This document shows positions 27,915 to 36,524 of a stretch of 64,000 nucleotides of DNA, one piece after another (the stretch's first letter is position 1; each line of letters opens with the position of its first letter). The DNA is taken from assembly GCA_021324615.1 (NCBI GenBank), contig JAJPIT010000071.1:1-64000 (forward strand), written 5' to 3'. The translations under genes were made by a program, and so were the position numbers. A model generated the notes under the pieces. That model did not search any database, was not told the DNA's origin, and was given only the letters and a program-made list of their open reading frames with translations. Origin of the DNA: Terriglobia bacterium. GTDB taxonomy: Bacteria; Acidobacteriota; Terriglobia; Bryobacterales; Bryobacteraceae.

Positions 27915-30900
27915 TTGAACCTTCGTTTGTATTGGAAGTCGATTCCAAACAATCCGTTGGCCTCGCGCGTGGCGATGGCCGACCACTGCCGGCTGAAGTC
28001 GTACTCGATCTGCACGATCTGCTCCTGCGTGCGGTTCAGATTGGTGATGTAGGTGAGGGTGATGTCGCTCGAAACCTGCTGCTCGAAGGTCAAGCGCGCC
28101 TGCGGCAGATATTCGGCCCCGGTGAGCGTTGGATCGATTTTGACGCGGCTCGATCCGAAGAAGCGTTGCAGGCGGCTGGAGAGCTGCGCGGTGATGGCCT
28201 CCGAAATCAGCCCGCCGCCGGCCTGGGAAAGGCTGTTGCCGCTGCTGGAGTACTGCTCCGGATTCAAGCCCGCGGCCTCCTCAGGCGAGCGCCCCACCGC
28301 CAGCAGCGCGATGATTTCCCGCGGCTGCATCGGAGGATCCGAGCTGTAGTTCACGTTCAACTTCTGCATGGTCCCGGCGATGGAGATGTTCACCGTCACG
28401 CCGCGCGCCCTGGTTTCCAGTTCGATATCGAACACCGGGTCGATCTTTACCGGGTTGGCGAACCGGATATCGCCGCGATTGACCGTGTAGCGGTTGCCGA
28501 ACATCTGCGCTTCGCCTTCGTTCACCGAAATCGTTCCCAGCAGCGCGGGACGCAGCGGCGTGCCCCGCAGGCGCAGATCCACTTCCGCCTCCAGATTGCG
28601 GGTCAGCGAGGTCTCCAGGGCGAATCCCGGGCCGCTTTCGATCCGCACGTCGAACTGCATGCCGCGAAGGTAGGCGCTGGGGGAGGCCGGCGCGGGCAGC
28701 GTGGCCGCGGTCTGCGCCAGCACGCGCGCCAGATCCGCGCGCGGAGTGAACGCGGCGCGGGTCAGCGTGACGGCGCCCGAAACGGTGCTGGCCTCGGAGG
28801 TGCCGTTCAAGGCCAGCGCCGCGTCGAAGGTGACGCTGACGTCCTCGGGATAGCGCACGCGGACCTTCTCCAGGGTAGCTTGCAGCCGGTACACCAGAGG
28901 CGAGCCGAAACCGATGAATCCGGCCAGATGGACCTTGCCTCCTCCGCTTTCCGCGGTCAACGTCTGGATGGTCGCGCGGTTGCGGTCGAAAATCACCGCG
29001 CCGTTGGCGTTGTCGACGCCGTTGGGCAGATCGCCCAGATAGAGCGAGGCGTTCCGCAGTTCCATCCGGCCGTTCACCTGCGGATCGCGCACCGATCCGC
29101 GGATGGAGGCCTGCACCGAGGCGCTGCCGCGCGCCGCCAGATCCGGGTTGAGCAGTTGCAGAATGATCAGATTCACCGAGCCGCGCACCGCAAGATCGGA
29201 ACCCGTTTTTCCGTCGAACGAAATCGCTCCGGAGACTTCCAGGCTGGTGGAGCGGGCGGCGAACTGGGCCGAGCGGATCCGCGCGCCCGCCGCCGTGATG
29301 TCAACCACGACCGGCCGGGCGGCGCGCAGCACGATGTCCTGCGCCTGCACTCCCAGCCGCAGCATCTGGTTCGGCCGGGGTTGCACTTCCACCGCGGCCG
29401 CCGCCAGTTCCGCCCGAAATTCCCGCGGTTTGCCCAACGCCATCGATAGACTTCCCCCAATGCCGTCCAGAAATCCATCAAACGGCAGCTCTGCGGCCTC
29501 CAGCGCGCCGCCGCTCCGCAGAAGCTGATGAAGCATGGCGAGACTCAGCCGGGAGATCTGGAACGAAGCCGATCCCGGCATGTCCCCGGCCAGCTTCCAG
29601 GCGCCTTGCGCCTGAATGGTGATCTCCGGCGTGCGGCCCGCGGCGCGCAGCAGCAGCTCGGAGCCGCGGGTTTCGGCGTCCGCCGTGATCTCGCCGGGCG
29701 CCAGCCGGTTCCATCGCGCGCCGCGGGCCGCCAGATGCGCATGGACCGACTGAAGCTGAACTTCCCCGTTGGCGATTCTCGCGGTAACAGCGCCGCCGGC
29801 CTGGATCGTCGCGTCCGCTCCGCTCCGGAGGTTGGCGAACATCTTCAACGAGGAAAGCTCGACCTGCTGCGCGTCGAAGGCGATCCTCGCTTCGCCATTT
29901 TTCCAATCGCTGTGGCGGTACTCGCCTTCGAAACTGATCTTCGCCGGGCCGGCGCGGGCCTCCCCGCCGCTTACCGCAACCGCCTCCGGCGAGTATCGAA
30001 TCGCGGCGTTCAACCGGTCCAGTTGCTCGCCGAAAGCCGCCGGTTTGTCGATCCGCACCGCCGCTTCGGCCTGCGGCGCCTGGAGCGATCCGGACAGGCG
30101 CGCCGTTCCCGAGGCGGTCCCGCCGGAAAGCCCGTGGAACCCCGCTTCCCGGGCCAGCTCCGCCAGTGGGGCGTTGCGAAAACTCAACTGCGCGGCGATC
30201 GCATCTTTTGCCACGGCGCCGGAGCCGGTCACTTCCATTTCGCCGCGGGCCAGCGTCGCGCGGTCGAACTCCACCCGCGCGCGATTCGCATTTATGCTCG
30301 CCGAAAACCGGTCGAAGGCGTGCCCGTCAAGCGAAGCGTGAACGACGGTGAGCTGCCCTGCCGCTTGCGGATCGTCCAGCGGTCCGCGGATCCGGCCGGT
30401 GAAGGTCGCGCGCCCGTTGGCCAGCTTCAGCGGAAGCTGGCGCGGCGCCTCGCCCGGGAGCATCGCCAGCACCGGCAGCAGATCGTCGAGATTGGTCGAA
30501 TCCGCGGAAACTTCAAGCGATTCCCCGAGCACGCCCGCGGCCTCCACCCGCGTCGCGGGCGTGGCCAAAAACGAACGTTTCAGATCGATTTTCTTCGCCG
30601 CCTGATCGTAGCTCGCCTCCATTCGTCCCTCGATGGGCGCGCCGCCGTTCAGCGGGGTGATGGCCGCCGTTGCGTGCAGGCGGCAGTCGCGCCGCCCCAT
30701 CGTTGCGTCCAGCGAGATCTGCGCGGCCAGCGCGCCGTTCCAGGGGATCTGCCGCCCGGACGCCATCGCCGCGGCCTGTTGAACGGTCCAGCCGCCGAGA
30801 TTGCCCTCAAAATGGATCTGGCGCCAGTTGGTGATCACCGCCGCGCCGTCGATCGTCCCGCCGGCGAGGTGCGCCGAGATCCCGCGCAGCGATACGCCGC

Positions 30901-31864
30901 CGCGGGTGAGCCGCAAATCGGCGGCCGCCTCGGCGTTCTCAATTTTGATCCGATCCCGTGTGTACCCGATCCCCCGCGCCTGGATCCGGCCGGCGAGCGA
31001 CGCCTCCGACAGGGAAAACGCAAGCTGGCCCTCGAAGCTTGCCGCTCCGGTCCGGGCCAGGGGCAGGTGGAGGAGCTCCGCGGCGTCGCGGACCGCCAGC
31101 GCCGCCTGGACGCGCAAGGTTCCCCGTAAAGAGCGCGGATCGTGAAGACGGCCGCTCAACTCGGCGCGGGAGGAGCGCCAGTCCAGACGCAGCCGCTGTA
31201 CGTCGATGCCCTCCGGATCGATGGCAAAGGCCGCGGAAAGATTCGCCTCCAGCGCGCCGGCGCCGGGCATCGCCACGCGCAGCGCGCGGGAGGCCAGTTC
31301 CCCGCTGTACCGCGGGCCGCCGGCTTCGTAATTCATCCGCGCGCTCAGATGCTCGCCTTGAAGATTGAAAGCAACCCGCCGCTGATCGTAATCGAGCTCG
31401 CCGTCCTCGATTTCATACCTTCCGATGGCGACATCGAGCATCTGGCGGGCCCAGTTTCCCCGCGCCGCCGGCAGATTGTTCGAGCCGTCGGGATAAAAAA
31501 TGACGTGCACCCGCGGCCGCTGGACGCGTAAATAGGAAAGATCGATGCGCCGCTCGAAAATGGAGACAACGCGAAGCCCGATGGTGATCGATTCCGCCGC
31601 CAGCAGCGGCGGATCGCCGGGCTTTTCGCGGCCGTGCAGCAGGAGGCCGTCAAGCGTCGCCGCCAGCCCCTCCGAATGAAACGAAAAACCGCGGATCTCG
31701 GCGCGGCCGCCGGTCGCTTTCTCGATCTCGGAGACGATCCGCTCCCGGATTCGATCGTGAAACCACCCGCTGCGCGCCACCCACACGGCGGCGATCAGCG
31801 CCGCCAGCAGCAGCACCCCCGCCGCCAGAAGCATTCGCCATACGATGCGGCCGAATCGCCTCAT
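27911..31864 (-). CDS. tamB: TamB/translocation-and-assembly-module inner-membrane protein, 1317 aa
   Basis: An N-terminal signal anchor (MRRFGRIVWRMLLAAGVLLL) is followed by a very long beta-rich region, as expected of the beta-taco bridge of TamB/AsmA-like proteins. The last 200 residues hold the DUF490 domain: NRYTVNRGDIRFANPVKIDPVFDIEL, then PPMQPREIIALLAVGRSPEEA, and end with YDFSRQWSAIATREANGLFGIDFQYKRRF. TamB proteins span the periplasm and move phospholipids and/or outer-membrane proteins together with an Omp85 partner, here the gene at 32493. The start ATG at 31864 overlaps the SurA-N-like stop by ATGA. Length is typical of TamB (1200-1500). Confidence 0.9.
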   Translation of the reverse strand: MRRFGRIVWRMLLAAGVLLLAALIAAVWVARSGWFHDRIRERIVSEIEKATGGRAEIRGFSFHSEGLAATLDGLLLHGREKPGDPPLLAAESITIGLRVVSIFERRIDLSYLRVQRPRVHVIFYPDGSNNLPAARGNWARQMLDVAIGRYEIEDGELDYDQRRVAFNLQGEHLSARMNYEAGGPRYSGELASRALRVAMPGAGALEANLSAAFAIDPEGIDVQRLRLDWRSSRAELSGRLHDPRSLRGTLRVQAALAVRDAAELLHLPLARTGAASFEGQLAFSLSEASLAGRIQARGIGYTRDRIKIENAEAAADLRLTRGGVSLRGISAHLAGGTIDGAAVITNWRQIHFEGNLGGWTVQQAAAMASGRQIPWNGALAAQISLDATMGRRDCRLHATAAITPLNGGAPIEGRMEASYDQAAKKIDLKRSFLATPATRVEAAGVLGESLEVSADSTNLDDLLPVLAMLPGEAPRQLPLKLANGRATFTGRIRGPLDDPQAAGQLTVVHASLDGHAFDRFSASINANRARVEFDRATLARGEMEVTGSGAVAKDAIAAQLSFRNAPLAELAREAGFHGLSGGTASGTARLSGSLQAPQAEAAVRIDKPAAFGEQLDRLNAAIRYSPEAVAVSGGEARAGPAKISFEGEYRHSDWKNGEARIAFDAQQVELSSLKMFANLRSGADATIQAGGAVTARIANGEVQLQSVHAHLAARGARWNRLAPGEITADAETRGSELLLRAAGRTPEITIQAQGAWKLAGDMPGSASFQISRLSLAMLHQLLRSGGALEAAELPFDGFLDGIGGSLSMALGKPREFRAELAAAAVEVQPRPNQMLRLGVQAQDIVLRAARPVVVDITAAGARIRSAQFAARSTSLEVSGAISFDGKTGSDLAVRGSVNLIILQLLNPDLAARGSASVQASIRGSVRDPQVNGRMELRNASLYLGDLPNGVDNANGAVIFDRNRATIQTLTAESGGGKVHLAGFIGFGSPLVYRLQATLEKVRVRYPEDVSVTFDAALALNGTSEASTVSGAVTLTRAAFTPRADLARVLAQTAATLPAPASPSAYLRGMQFDVRIESGPGFALETSLTRNLEAEVDLRLRGTPLRPALLGTISVNEGEAQMFGNRYTVNRGDIRFANPVKIDPVFDIELETRARGVTVNISIAGTMQKLNVNYSSDPPMQPREIIALLAVGRSPEEAAGLNPEQYSSSGNSLSQAGGGLISEAITAQLSSRLQRFFGSSRVKIDPTLTGAEYLPQARLTFEQQVSSDITLTYITNLNRTQEQIVQIEYDFSRQWSAIATREANGLFGIDFQYKRRFK

Positions 31865-32493
31865 TGAAAAACCTGCGGGCGATACAAAATTTCCGTCTCC
31901 GTCCGCCGGGCGCCGAGCCAGCGGTCCAGCGCCTGCGCCGTCCGTTGATCGGTCAGCAGCTTTTCCACCTGCGGGCGGCTGGATTCGAAGCTGGGGATGT
32001 CCGTTTTGCCCGCGGCCCGCCACTGCGCGGCCAAAGTGTTGTAGAAGCCGCGCAGTTCCTCCTCGGAAAGCTGCACCTCGGGACGGAAGCGGAGCTCGCT
32101 GAAGCGCATGGCGCGGAGCCCCGCGGCCAGCTGCTGCTCGACATCCTGCTCGGTGATTCCGTAACGCGCCAGCGCGGCCGCGTAACCGGCGCCGTACTGC
32201 GCTTTGACGCCGTCGAGCAGTTTCGCCGCGTCGGATTCCGCCGGCAGGGCCACGTGCGTCAACGCGGCTTCCTCCAGGATCAGCATGCGGTCCACCAGCC
32301 GGTCGGCCGCCGCGCGTTTTTGCTGGGGGCCGGCGACGGGCTCGCGATGGTCGAGAAACGCGGCCACGCGCAGCTCGCGCAGCACGTCGCGCTCGGTGAT
32401 CACCCGCTTGCCGACGCTCACCGCGATGCGGTCCAGCATCTCGCCCCGCGCAGCCAGCGCGGCGAAAACGCAGATGGCCAGGCGCGCGTTCAT
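31861..32493 (-). CDS. SurA N-terminal domain-like periplasmic chaperone without PPIase domain, 210 aa
   Basis: A short signal peptide (MNARLAICVFAALAARG) is followed by MLDRIAVSVGKRVITERDVLRELR, the standard opening of SurA_N/PpiD-type chaperones (first strand and helix of the N-terminal domain). The remaining 180 residues are helical with a YGITEQDVEQQL element. No parvulin domain is present (SurA has two), so it is a chaperone domain alone. It sits between the Omp85 and TamB genes, overlapping each by 1 and 4 bases, which suggests a dedicated periplasmic escort for that pathway. Confidence 0.75.
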   Translation of the reverse strand: MNARLAICVFAALAARGEMLDRIAVSVGKRVITERDVLRELRVAAFLDHREPVAGPQQKRAAADRLVDRMLILEEAALTHVALPAESDAAKLLDGVKAQYGAGYAAALARYGITEQDVEQQLAAGLRAMRFSELRFRPEVQLSEEELRGFYNTLAAQWRAAGKTDIPSFESSRPQVEKLLTDQRTAQALDRWLGARRTETEILYRPQVFQ

Positions 32494-35456
32494 CAGAAAG
32501 TCTGCCCCAGCGAGAAGTGAAACTGGAACGCGTTGATCCGCTGATTGGTCAGCACGCCCTGGTTGGCCAGCAGTTGATCGAAAGTCCCCTGAAAACCATA
32601 AAACCGCGGCGGATTCGGGCTGAGGCTGAAATCGACGCGCACCGGTCCTACCGGCGTCCGGTAGCGCAGCCCGAAGCCGATGCCGTGCACCATGTAGTCG
32701 AAGTCCTGATTGTTGCGCTGGCTGAAGCGGAAACTGATGGTGCGCAGATCCGAATAGACGTTGCCCATATCGTGGAACAGCACGCCGCCCAGATTGTCTC
32801 CGATCAGCGGGAACCGCAGTTCGGTGGAGTGCATCAGCAGCGCGTCGCCGCCCAGCGGGAAGCCGGTTTCCAGGTCCCGCGGGCCGGCCTGATTGTCGGG
32901 GAAAGCCCGGTTGGAGGTGGCGCCGCCGGAAAAAAACCGCTCCGCCAGCGGAATCTGCGCGGGCCCGGCCAGCCGCTGGATCCAGCCGAACTGCACCGTC
33001 CGCGCCAGCACCACTCCCCGGCCCAAAGGATGATAGGTCGAATTTCTCATCAGCAGCCGCGTAAACTCCGGTTCCGAGCCGAGCCCGCGCAGGGCGATCC
33101 CGGCGTCAATCGTATTGTAGACTCCGCGGTGCGTGTTGAGGGGATCGTCGCGGCGGTCCTCGATGAACGTCATGGAGACGATGCCGACCCGCTCGGGCTG
33201 GGAAAATAACGGGATGAGCTCGGGCGAAATCAGCACGTTGCTGATGACCACGTGGCGGAACGTGTAGCGGTACTGAAGGCTGTTGGCGCGCGTGAGCCGC
33301 TGCGCCAGTTGGATGGAACCTTCCGCGCGCTGCGCCGCGAACGTCCGGATGTCGCGCGAATTATCGAACAGCCCGGATAGGGTCAGCGTGAGGTCCTCGT
33401 TGTCAAAAGGCTGCGGAACCGTGTAGCTGAGCAGCGCGCGCTGCTCGATGGTGGAAAAGCGGGTCTGCAAACTCAGCGTCTGCGCCTCGCCGAACAGATT
33501 CAGGCGGCTGACGCCGAGCGAAATCCGCGGGCTGAATCCGGTGGTGCCGGCCGGCTCGTCGAAGGTCGTGACCCCGCCGCCGATGCGTCCCAACTGCGCG
33601 CCCACCCCCACGTTGAACGAATAGCGGTTGGCTTCATCCATGTCCAGCAGCACGTAGCGGCGGTCCTCGTCTCCCTCCGGATTCTGCACCGCCGTCTGCA
33701 CCTTGGAGAAAATCCCCAGGTCGTACAGCTTCTGCTGCGTCTCGGCGATCCTGTTTTGCGAGAGCGGATCGCCCGGCTTCAGCAGCAGCCTCTTTTGAAC
33801 CAGCGGCGGCCGCGTGGTTTGCAGGCCGCGCACCAGCACCGCCCGCACATATTCGCGCCGCCCCGGCTGCACCGTGTAGGTGAGATCCACGCTATGATCG
33901 GCGAGGCCGGGCGATTCGCTCCAGTCGAACGCCGCGTTGGAGTAGCCATTGTTGAAGTAATAGCTGAGAATCGTATCGCGGTCGGCGGCGACATTGGCTT
34001 CGCTGAACGGTTCGCCTTCCCCCGATTGCAGAACCGAACGGATATAGGGAAGATCCGCTTCGGGAAAGCCCTGCAAAACAAGCCGGCCCACCCGCCACTG
34101 CGGGCCCTCCTTCACCTCGATCCGCACCGACAGATGGCCAGGAACGCCCCGGTAGTCGTCGGCGGTGCGGCCCGTCACCTCCACGTCGCGGAAGCCGTTG
34201 GATTGGTACAGATCGCGGATCGACTGGAGATCCCGATCAAGCATTTTCTGCGAGAAAAGGCCCCAGCGCGGCGTGAAAAAATGCGCCGTCTCCATCGACA
34301 GCCGCTGCCGGATCGTCGCGCTGTCGAAATAGCGGTTCCCGTAAATTCCGATGAACTCGAGTTTATGGCGGAGGTGGGGAGCGATCGCATAATCGACCAC
34401 CTGCACGCCCGGCGCCGGCGCCGACGTCTGGAAATCCACCTGCGCTTCGAAGTAGCCCTGCGACTGCAAATACTCGATCAGGTTGCGGCGGCCCTCCAGC
34501 AGCAGGCTGCGGTCCACGGTGCGTTCTTCATAGACCGGAATCAACTGGCGCAGCTTGCTTTTCGGAACCCCGAGCCCGCTGGTGCGGACCTCCAGCACCG
34601 GCCCGCTGTCGAGGGCGAGCGACGGCGTCACCGTGTTCCTCTCCGGATGATAGTGCAGGCCTTGCAGGGTCACGGTGGCCTGCAAATGATCGCCCTTTTG
34701 AAAATCGGCCAGCACGCGGTTGACGCCGCGCTGCACCAGCCCCTCGGTCACCTGCCGCCATCCGGGCAGATGGATCAGCCAGATGCCGCGCCGCCAGTGC
34801 GTGTCGTCGACGATGTTGCGCTCCGGTTTTTTGAAGTTGCCGCTGAGCTGGATTCCGTCGAAGCGGGCGCGCTCGCCGGAGTCGATATGGAAGTGGATGA
34901 AAACTTCCTCGGTCGCTGGATACCGGTCCACCCGCCAGCTCACCTTGGCCTGGTACAGGCCGTTGGCGCGGAGCCGTTCCTCGATGTGTTCGGTGGCCTG
35001 CTTCAGTTCGCCTTCGGAAAAGCGCGCGCCCAGTTCGAGCTTGGCCGCGCTTTCCAGTTGCCCCCGCGTGGGCGGCTCGGAGACTCCCTCGATGCTCACG
35101 CCGCTGATGAAATACGCCTGCTCGGTGGAGACGGTCAGGACCACCCCGCCCTCGCCGTCGGCGCGGCCGTCGATGGAAACATTGGAATACCGTCCTGTCG
35201 CATACAACTTCTCGATCGCGGCGTGCACCCCCTCCAGCTCCAGCCGGTCCCCGGCATGAATCGGCAGAATTTTTTCAAGCGCCGCCGGAGGGTAGGGCTG
35301 CTCGGCCGGATCGAAGACGATGCGGGTGATCGTCCGGCCTTGCAGTTCGACGCCGGGATCCTGCGCCGGCGCGATTCCTCCGGCGCCGGCCAGGACCACT
35401 ACAAGCACCGGCAAACGCACGCTTCCCAATGATAACCCAGCAGTTGCTGTTACCAT
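32493..35456 (-). CDS. Omp85-family outer membrane protein (BamA/TamA-like), 987 aa
   Basis: A leader peptide (PVLVVVLAGAGGIAPA) precedes several POTRA domains in the N-terminal ~600 residues (e.g. TRIVFDPAEQ, FISGVSIEGVSEPPTRG, LEFIGIYGNRYFDSATIRQRL, GDPLSQNRIAETQQKLYDLGIF). The C-terminal 16-stranded barrel has the Omp85 signatures RFFSGGATSNRAFPDNQAGPRD (equivalent of the FxGG...VRGF motif, with RAF for RGF) and TPVGPVRVDFS, and ends in an aromatic residue (GQTF). Seven or more repeats of POTRA-like units make it longer than BamA (about 800). Start is ATG 35456, or GTG 35420, which gives a cleaner leader. Its neighbour TamB makes a TamA-like role most likely. Confidence 0.88.
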   Translation of the reverse strand: MVTATAGLSLGSVRLPVLVVVLAGAGGIAPAQDPGVELQGRTITRIVFDPAEQPYPPAALEKILPIHAGDRLELEGVHAAIEKLYATGRYSNVSIDGRADGEGGVVLTVSTEQAYFISGVSIEGVSEPPTRGQLESAAKLELGARFSEGELKQATEHIEERLRANGLYQAKVSWRVDRYPATEEVFIHFHIDSGERARFDGIQLSGNFKKPERNIVDDTHWRRGIWLIHLPGWRQVTEGLVQRGVNRVLADFQKGDHLQATVTLQGLHYHPERNTVTPSLALDSGPVLEVRTSGLGVPKSKLRQLIPVYEERTVDRSLLLEGRRNLIEYLQSQGYFEAQVDFQTSAPAPGVQVVDYAIAPHLRHKLEFIGIYGNRYFDSATIRQRLSMETAHFFTPRWGLFSQKMLDRDLQSIRDLYQSNGFRDVEVTGRTADDYRGVPGHLSVRIEVKEGPQWRVGRLVLQGFPEADLPYIRSVLQSGEGEPFSEANVAADRDTILSYYFNNGYSNAAFDWSESPGLADHSVDLTYTVQPGRREYVRAVLVRGLQTTRPPLVQKRLLLKPGDPLSQNRIAETQQKLYDLGIFSKVQTAVQNPEGDEDRRYVLLDMDEANRYSFNVGVGAQLGRIGGGVTTFDEPAGTTGFSPRISLGVSRLNLFGEAQTLSLQTRFSTIEQRALLSYTVPQPFDNEDLTLTLSGLFDNSRDIRTFAAQRAEGSIQLAQRLTRANSLQYRYTFRHVVISNVLISPELIPLFSQPERVGIVSMTFIEDRRDDPLNTHRGVYNTIDAGIALRGLGSEPEFTRLLMRNSTYHPLGRGVVLARTVQFGWIQRLAGPAQIPLAERFFSGGATSNRAFPDNQAGPRDLETGFPLGGDALLMHSTELRFPLIGDNLGGVLFHDMGNVYSDLRTISFRFSQRNNQDFDYMVHGIGFGLRYRTPVGPVRVDFSLSPNPPRFYGFQGTFDQLLANQGVLTNQRINAFQFHFSLGQTF

Positions 35457-35466
35457 CGTGTTGGAT

Positions 35467-36471
35467 ATGGAATCCCGCTATTCGCGCCAGATCCGCTTCG
35501 CCCCATTTGGCCAGGAAGGGCAGCGCCGGCTGCGCTCGGCGCGCGTCGCCATTGCCGGCTGCGGCGCTCTGGGCAGCGCGCAGGCGGAGCTGCTGGCGCG
35601 CGCCGGGGTGGGATCGCTGCGGCTGATCGACCGCGACTTCGTCGAGTGGAGCAATCTCCAGCGGCAATTTCTCTTCACCGAATCCGACGCGCGCGAGGCC
35701 TTGCCGAAAGCCGCCGCGGCGGCCCGGCGCTTGCGGGAGATCAACCAGGAGGTCGCGCTCGAGCCGGTGGTCGCCGACCTCACGCCGGCCAACGCCGCCG
35801 AACTTTTCGAGCACGCCGATCTGATCCTGGACGGCTGCGATAACTTCGAGACCCGCTACCTGATCAACGACGCGGCGGTGCGGGCCGGCGTGCCCTGGAT
35901 CTATGGCGCCGCCGTCGGAAGCTACGGATTGACGCTGCCTGTTGTCCCGGAGCGGACCGCGTGTTTCCGCTGCGTCTATCCCGAGCCGCCGGCGGGCGCG
36001 CAGCCGACCTGCGAAACCGCCGGCGTGCTCGGACCGGCCACCGCGGCCGTCGCCGCGCTGCAAACCGCCGCCGCGCTGAAGATTCTCGCCGGCGCGCCGC
36101 TGGAGGCGCGGCTGACCACCATCGACGTCTGGTCCGGAGAAATCCGCCAGATCGGACCGCCCGCGCGCGATCCCGGCTGCCCCTGCTGCGCCCGGCGCGA
36201 GTTCGTTTATCTGGATGGATCGCGCCGCGCGCCGGTAAGCTTATGCGGGCGCAACGCCGTGCAGATCCACGAACACGCCCGGCCGGTCGATTTGAAAAAC
36301 CTGGCCGCGCGGCTGGGCGCCATCGCGCCGGTGCGGGCCAACGAATTCGCCTTGCGCGTGGCGATCGAGCCCTACGAAATGACGGTGTTCCCCGACGGCC
36401 GCGCCATTATCAAGGGCACCACCGATATCGGCCTGGCGCGCAGCCTGTACGCCCGCTACATCGGCGCCTGA
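35467..36471 (+). CDS. ThiF/MoeB-type adenylyltransferase (E1-like), 334 aa
   Basis: An E1-like fold with the nucleotide-binding IAGCGALGSAQAELLARAG, followed by LRLIDRDFVEWSNLQRQFLF. Zinc cysteines appear as CFRC and CPCC, and PTCETAGVLGPATA carries the probable catalytic Cys. The enzyme adenylates the C-terminus of a ubiquitin-like sulfur carrier (MoaD or ThiS type). The C-terminal ~80 residues (from YLDGSRRAPVSL) form an extra domain lacking a rhodanese motif. The ATG at 35467 lies 10 bases from the divergent Omp85 ATG. Whether it serves molybdopterin, thiamine or another pathway cannot be told: no carrier protein gene is nearby. Confidence 0.88.
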   Translation: MESRYSRQIRFAPFGQEGQRRLRSARVAIAGCGALGSAQAELLARAGVGSLRLIDRDFVEWSNLQRQFLFTESDAREALPKAAAAARRLREINQEVALEPVVADLTPANAAELFEHADLILDGCDNFETRYLINDAAVRAGVPWIYGAAVGSYGLTLPVVPERTACFRCVYPEPPAGAQPTCETAGVLGPATAAVAALQTAAALKILAGAPLEARLTTIDVWSGEIRQIGPPARDPGCPCCARREFVYLDGSRRAPVSLCGRNAVQIHEHARPVDLKNLAARLGAIAPVRANEFALRVAIEPYEMTVFPDGRAIIKGTTDIGLARSLYARYIGA

Positions 36472-36524
36472 GCCGGCGGCGGTTCATTAACGTTCCCGCC
36501 CGTATCCGCCGATTTCTCCATGGA

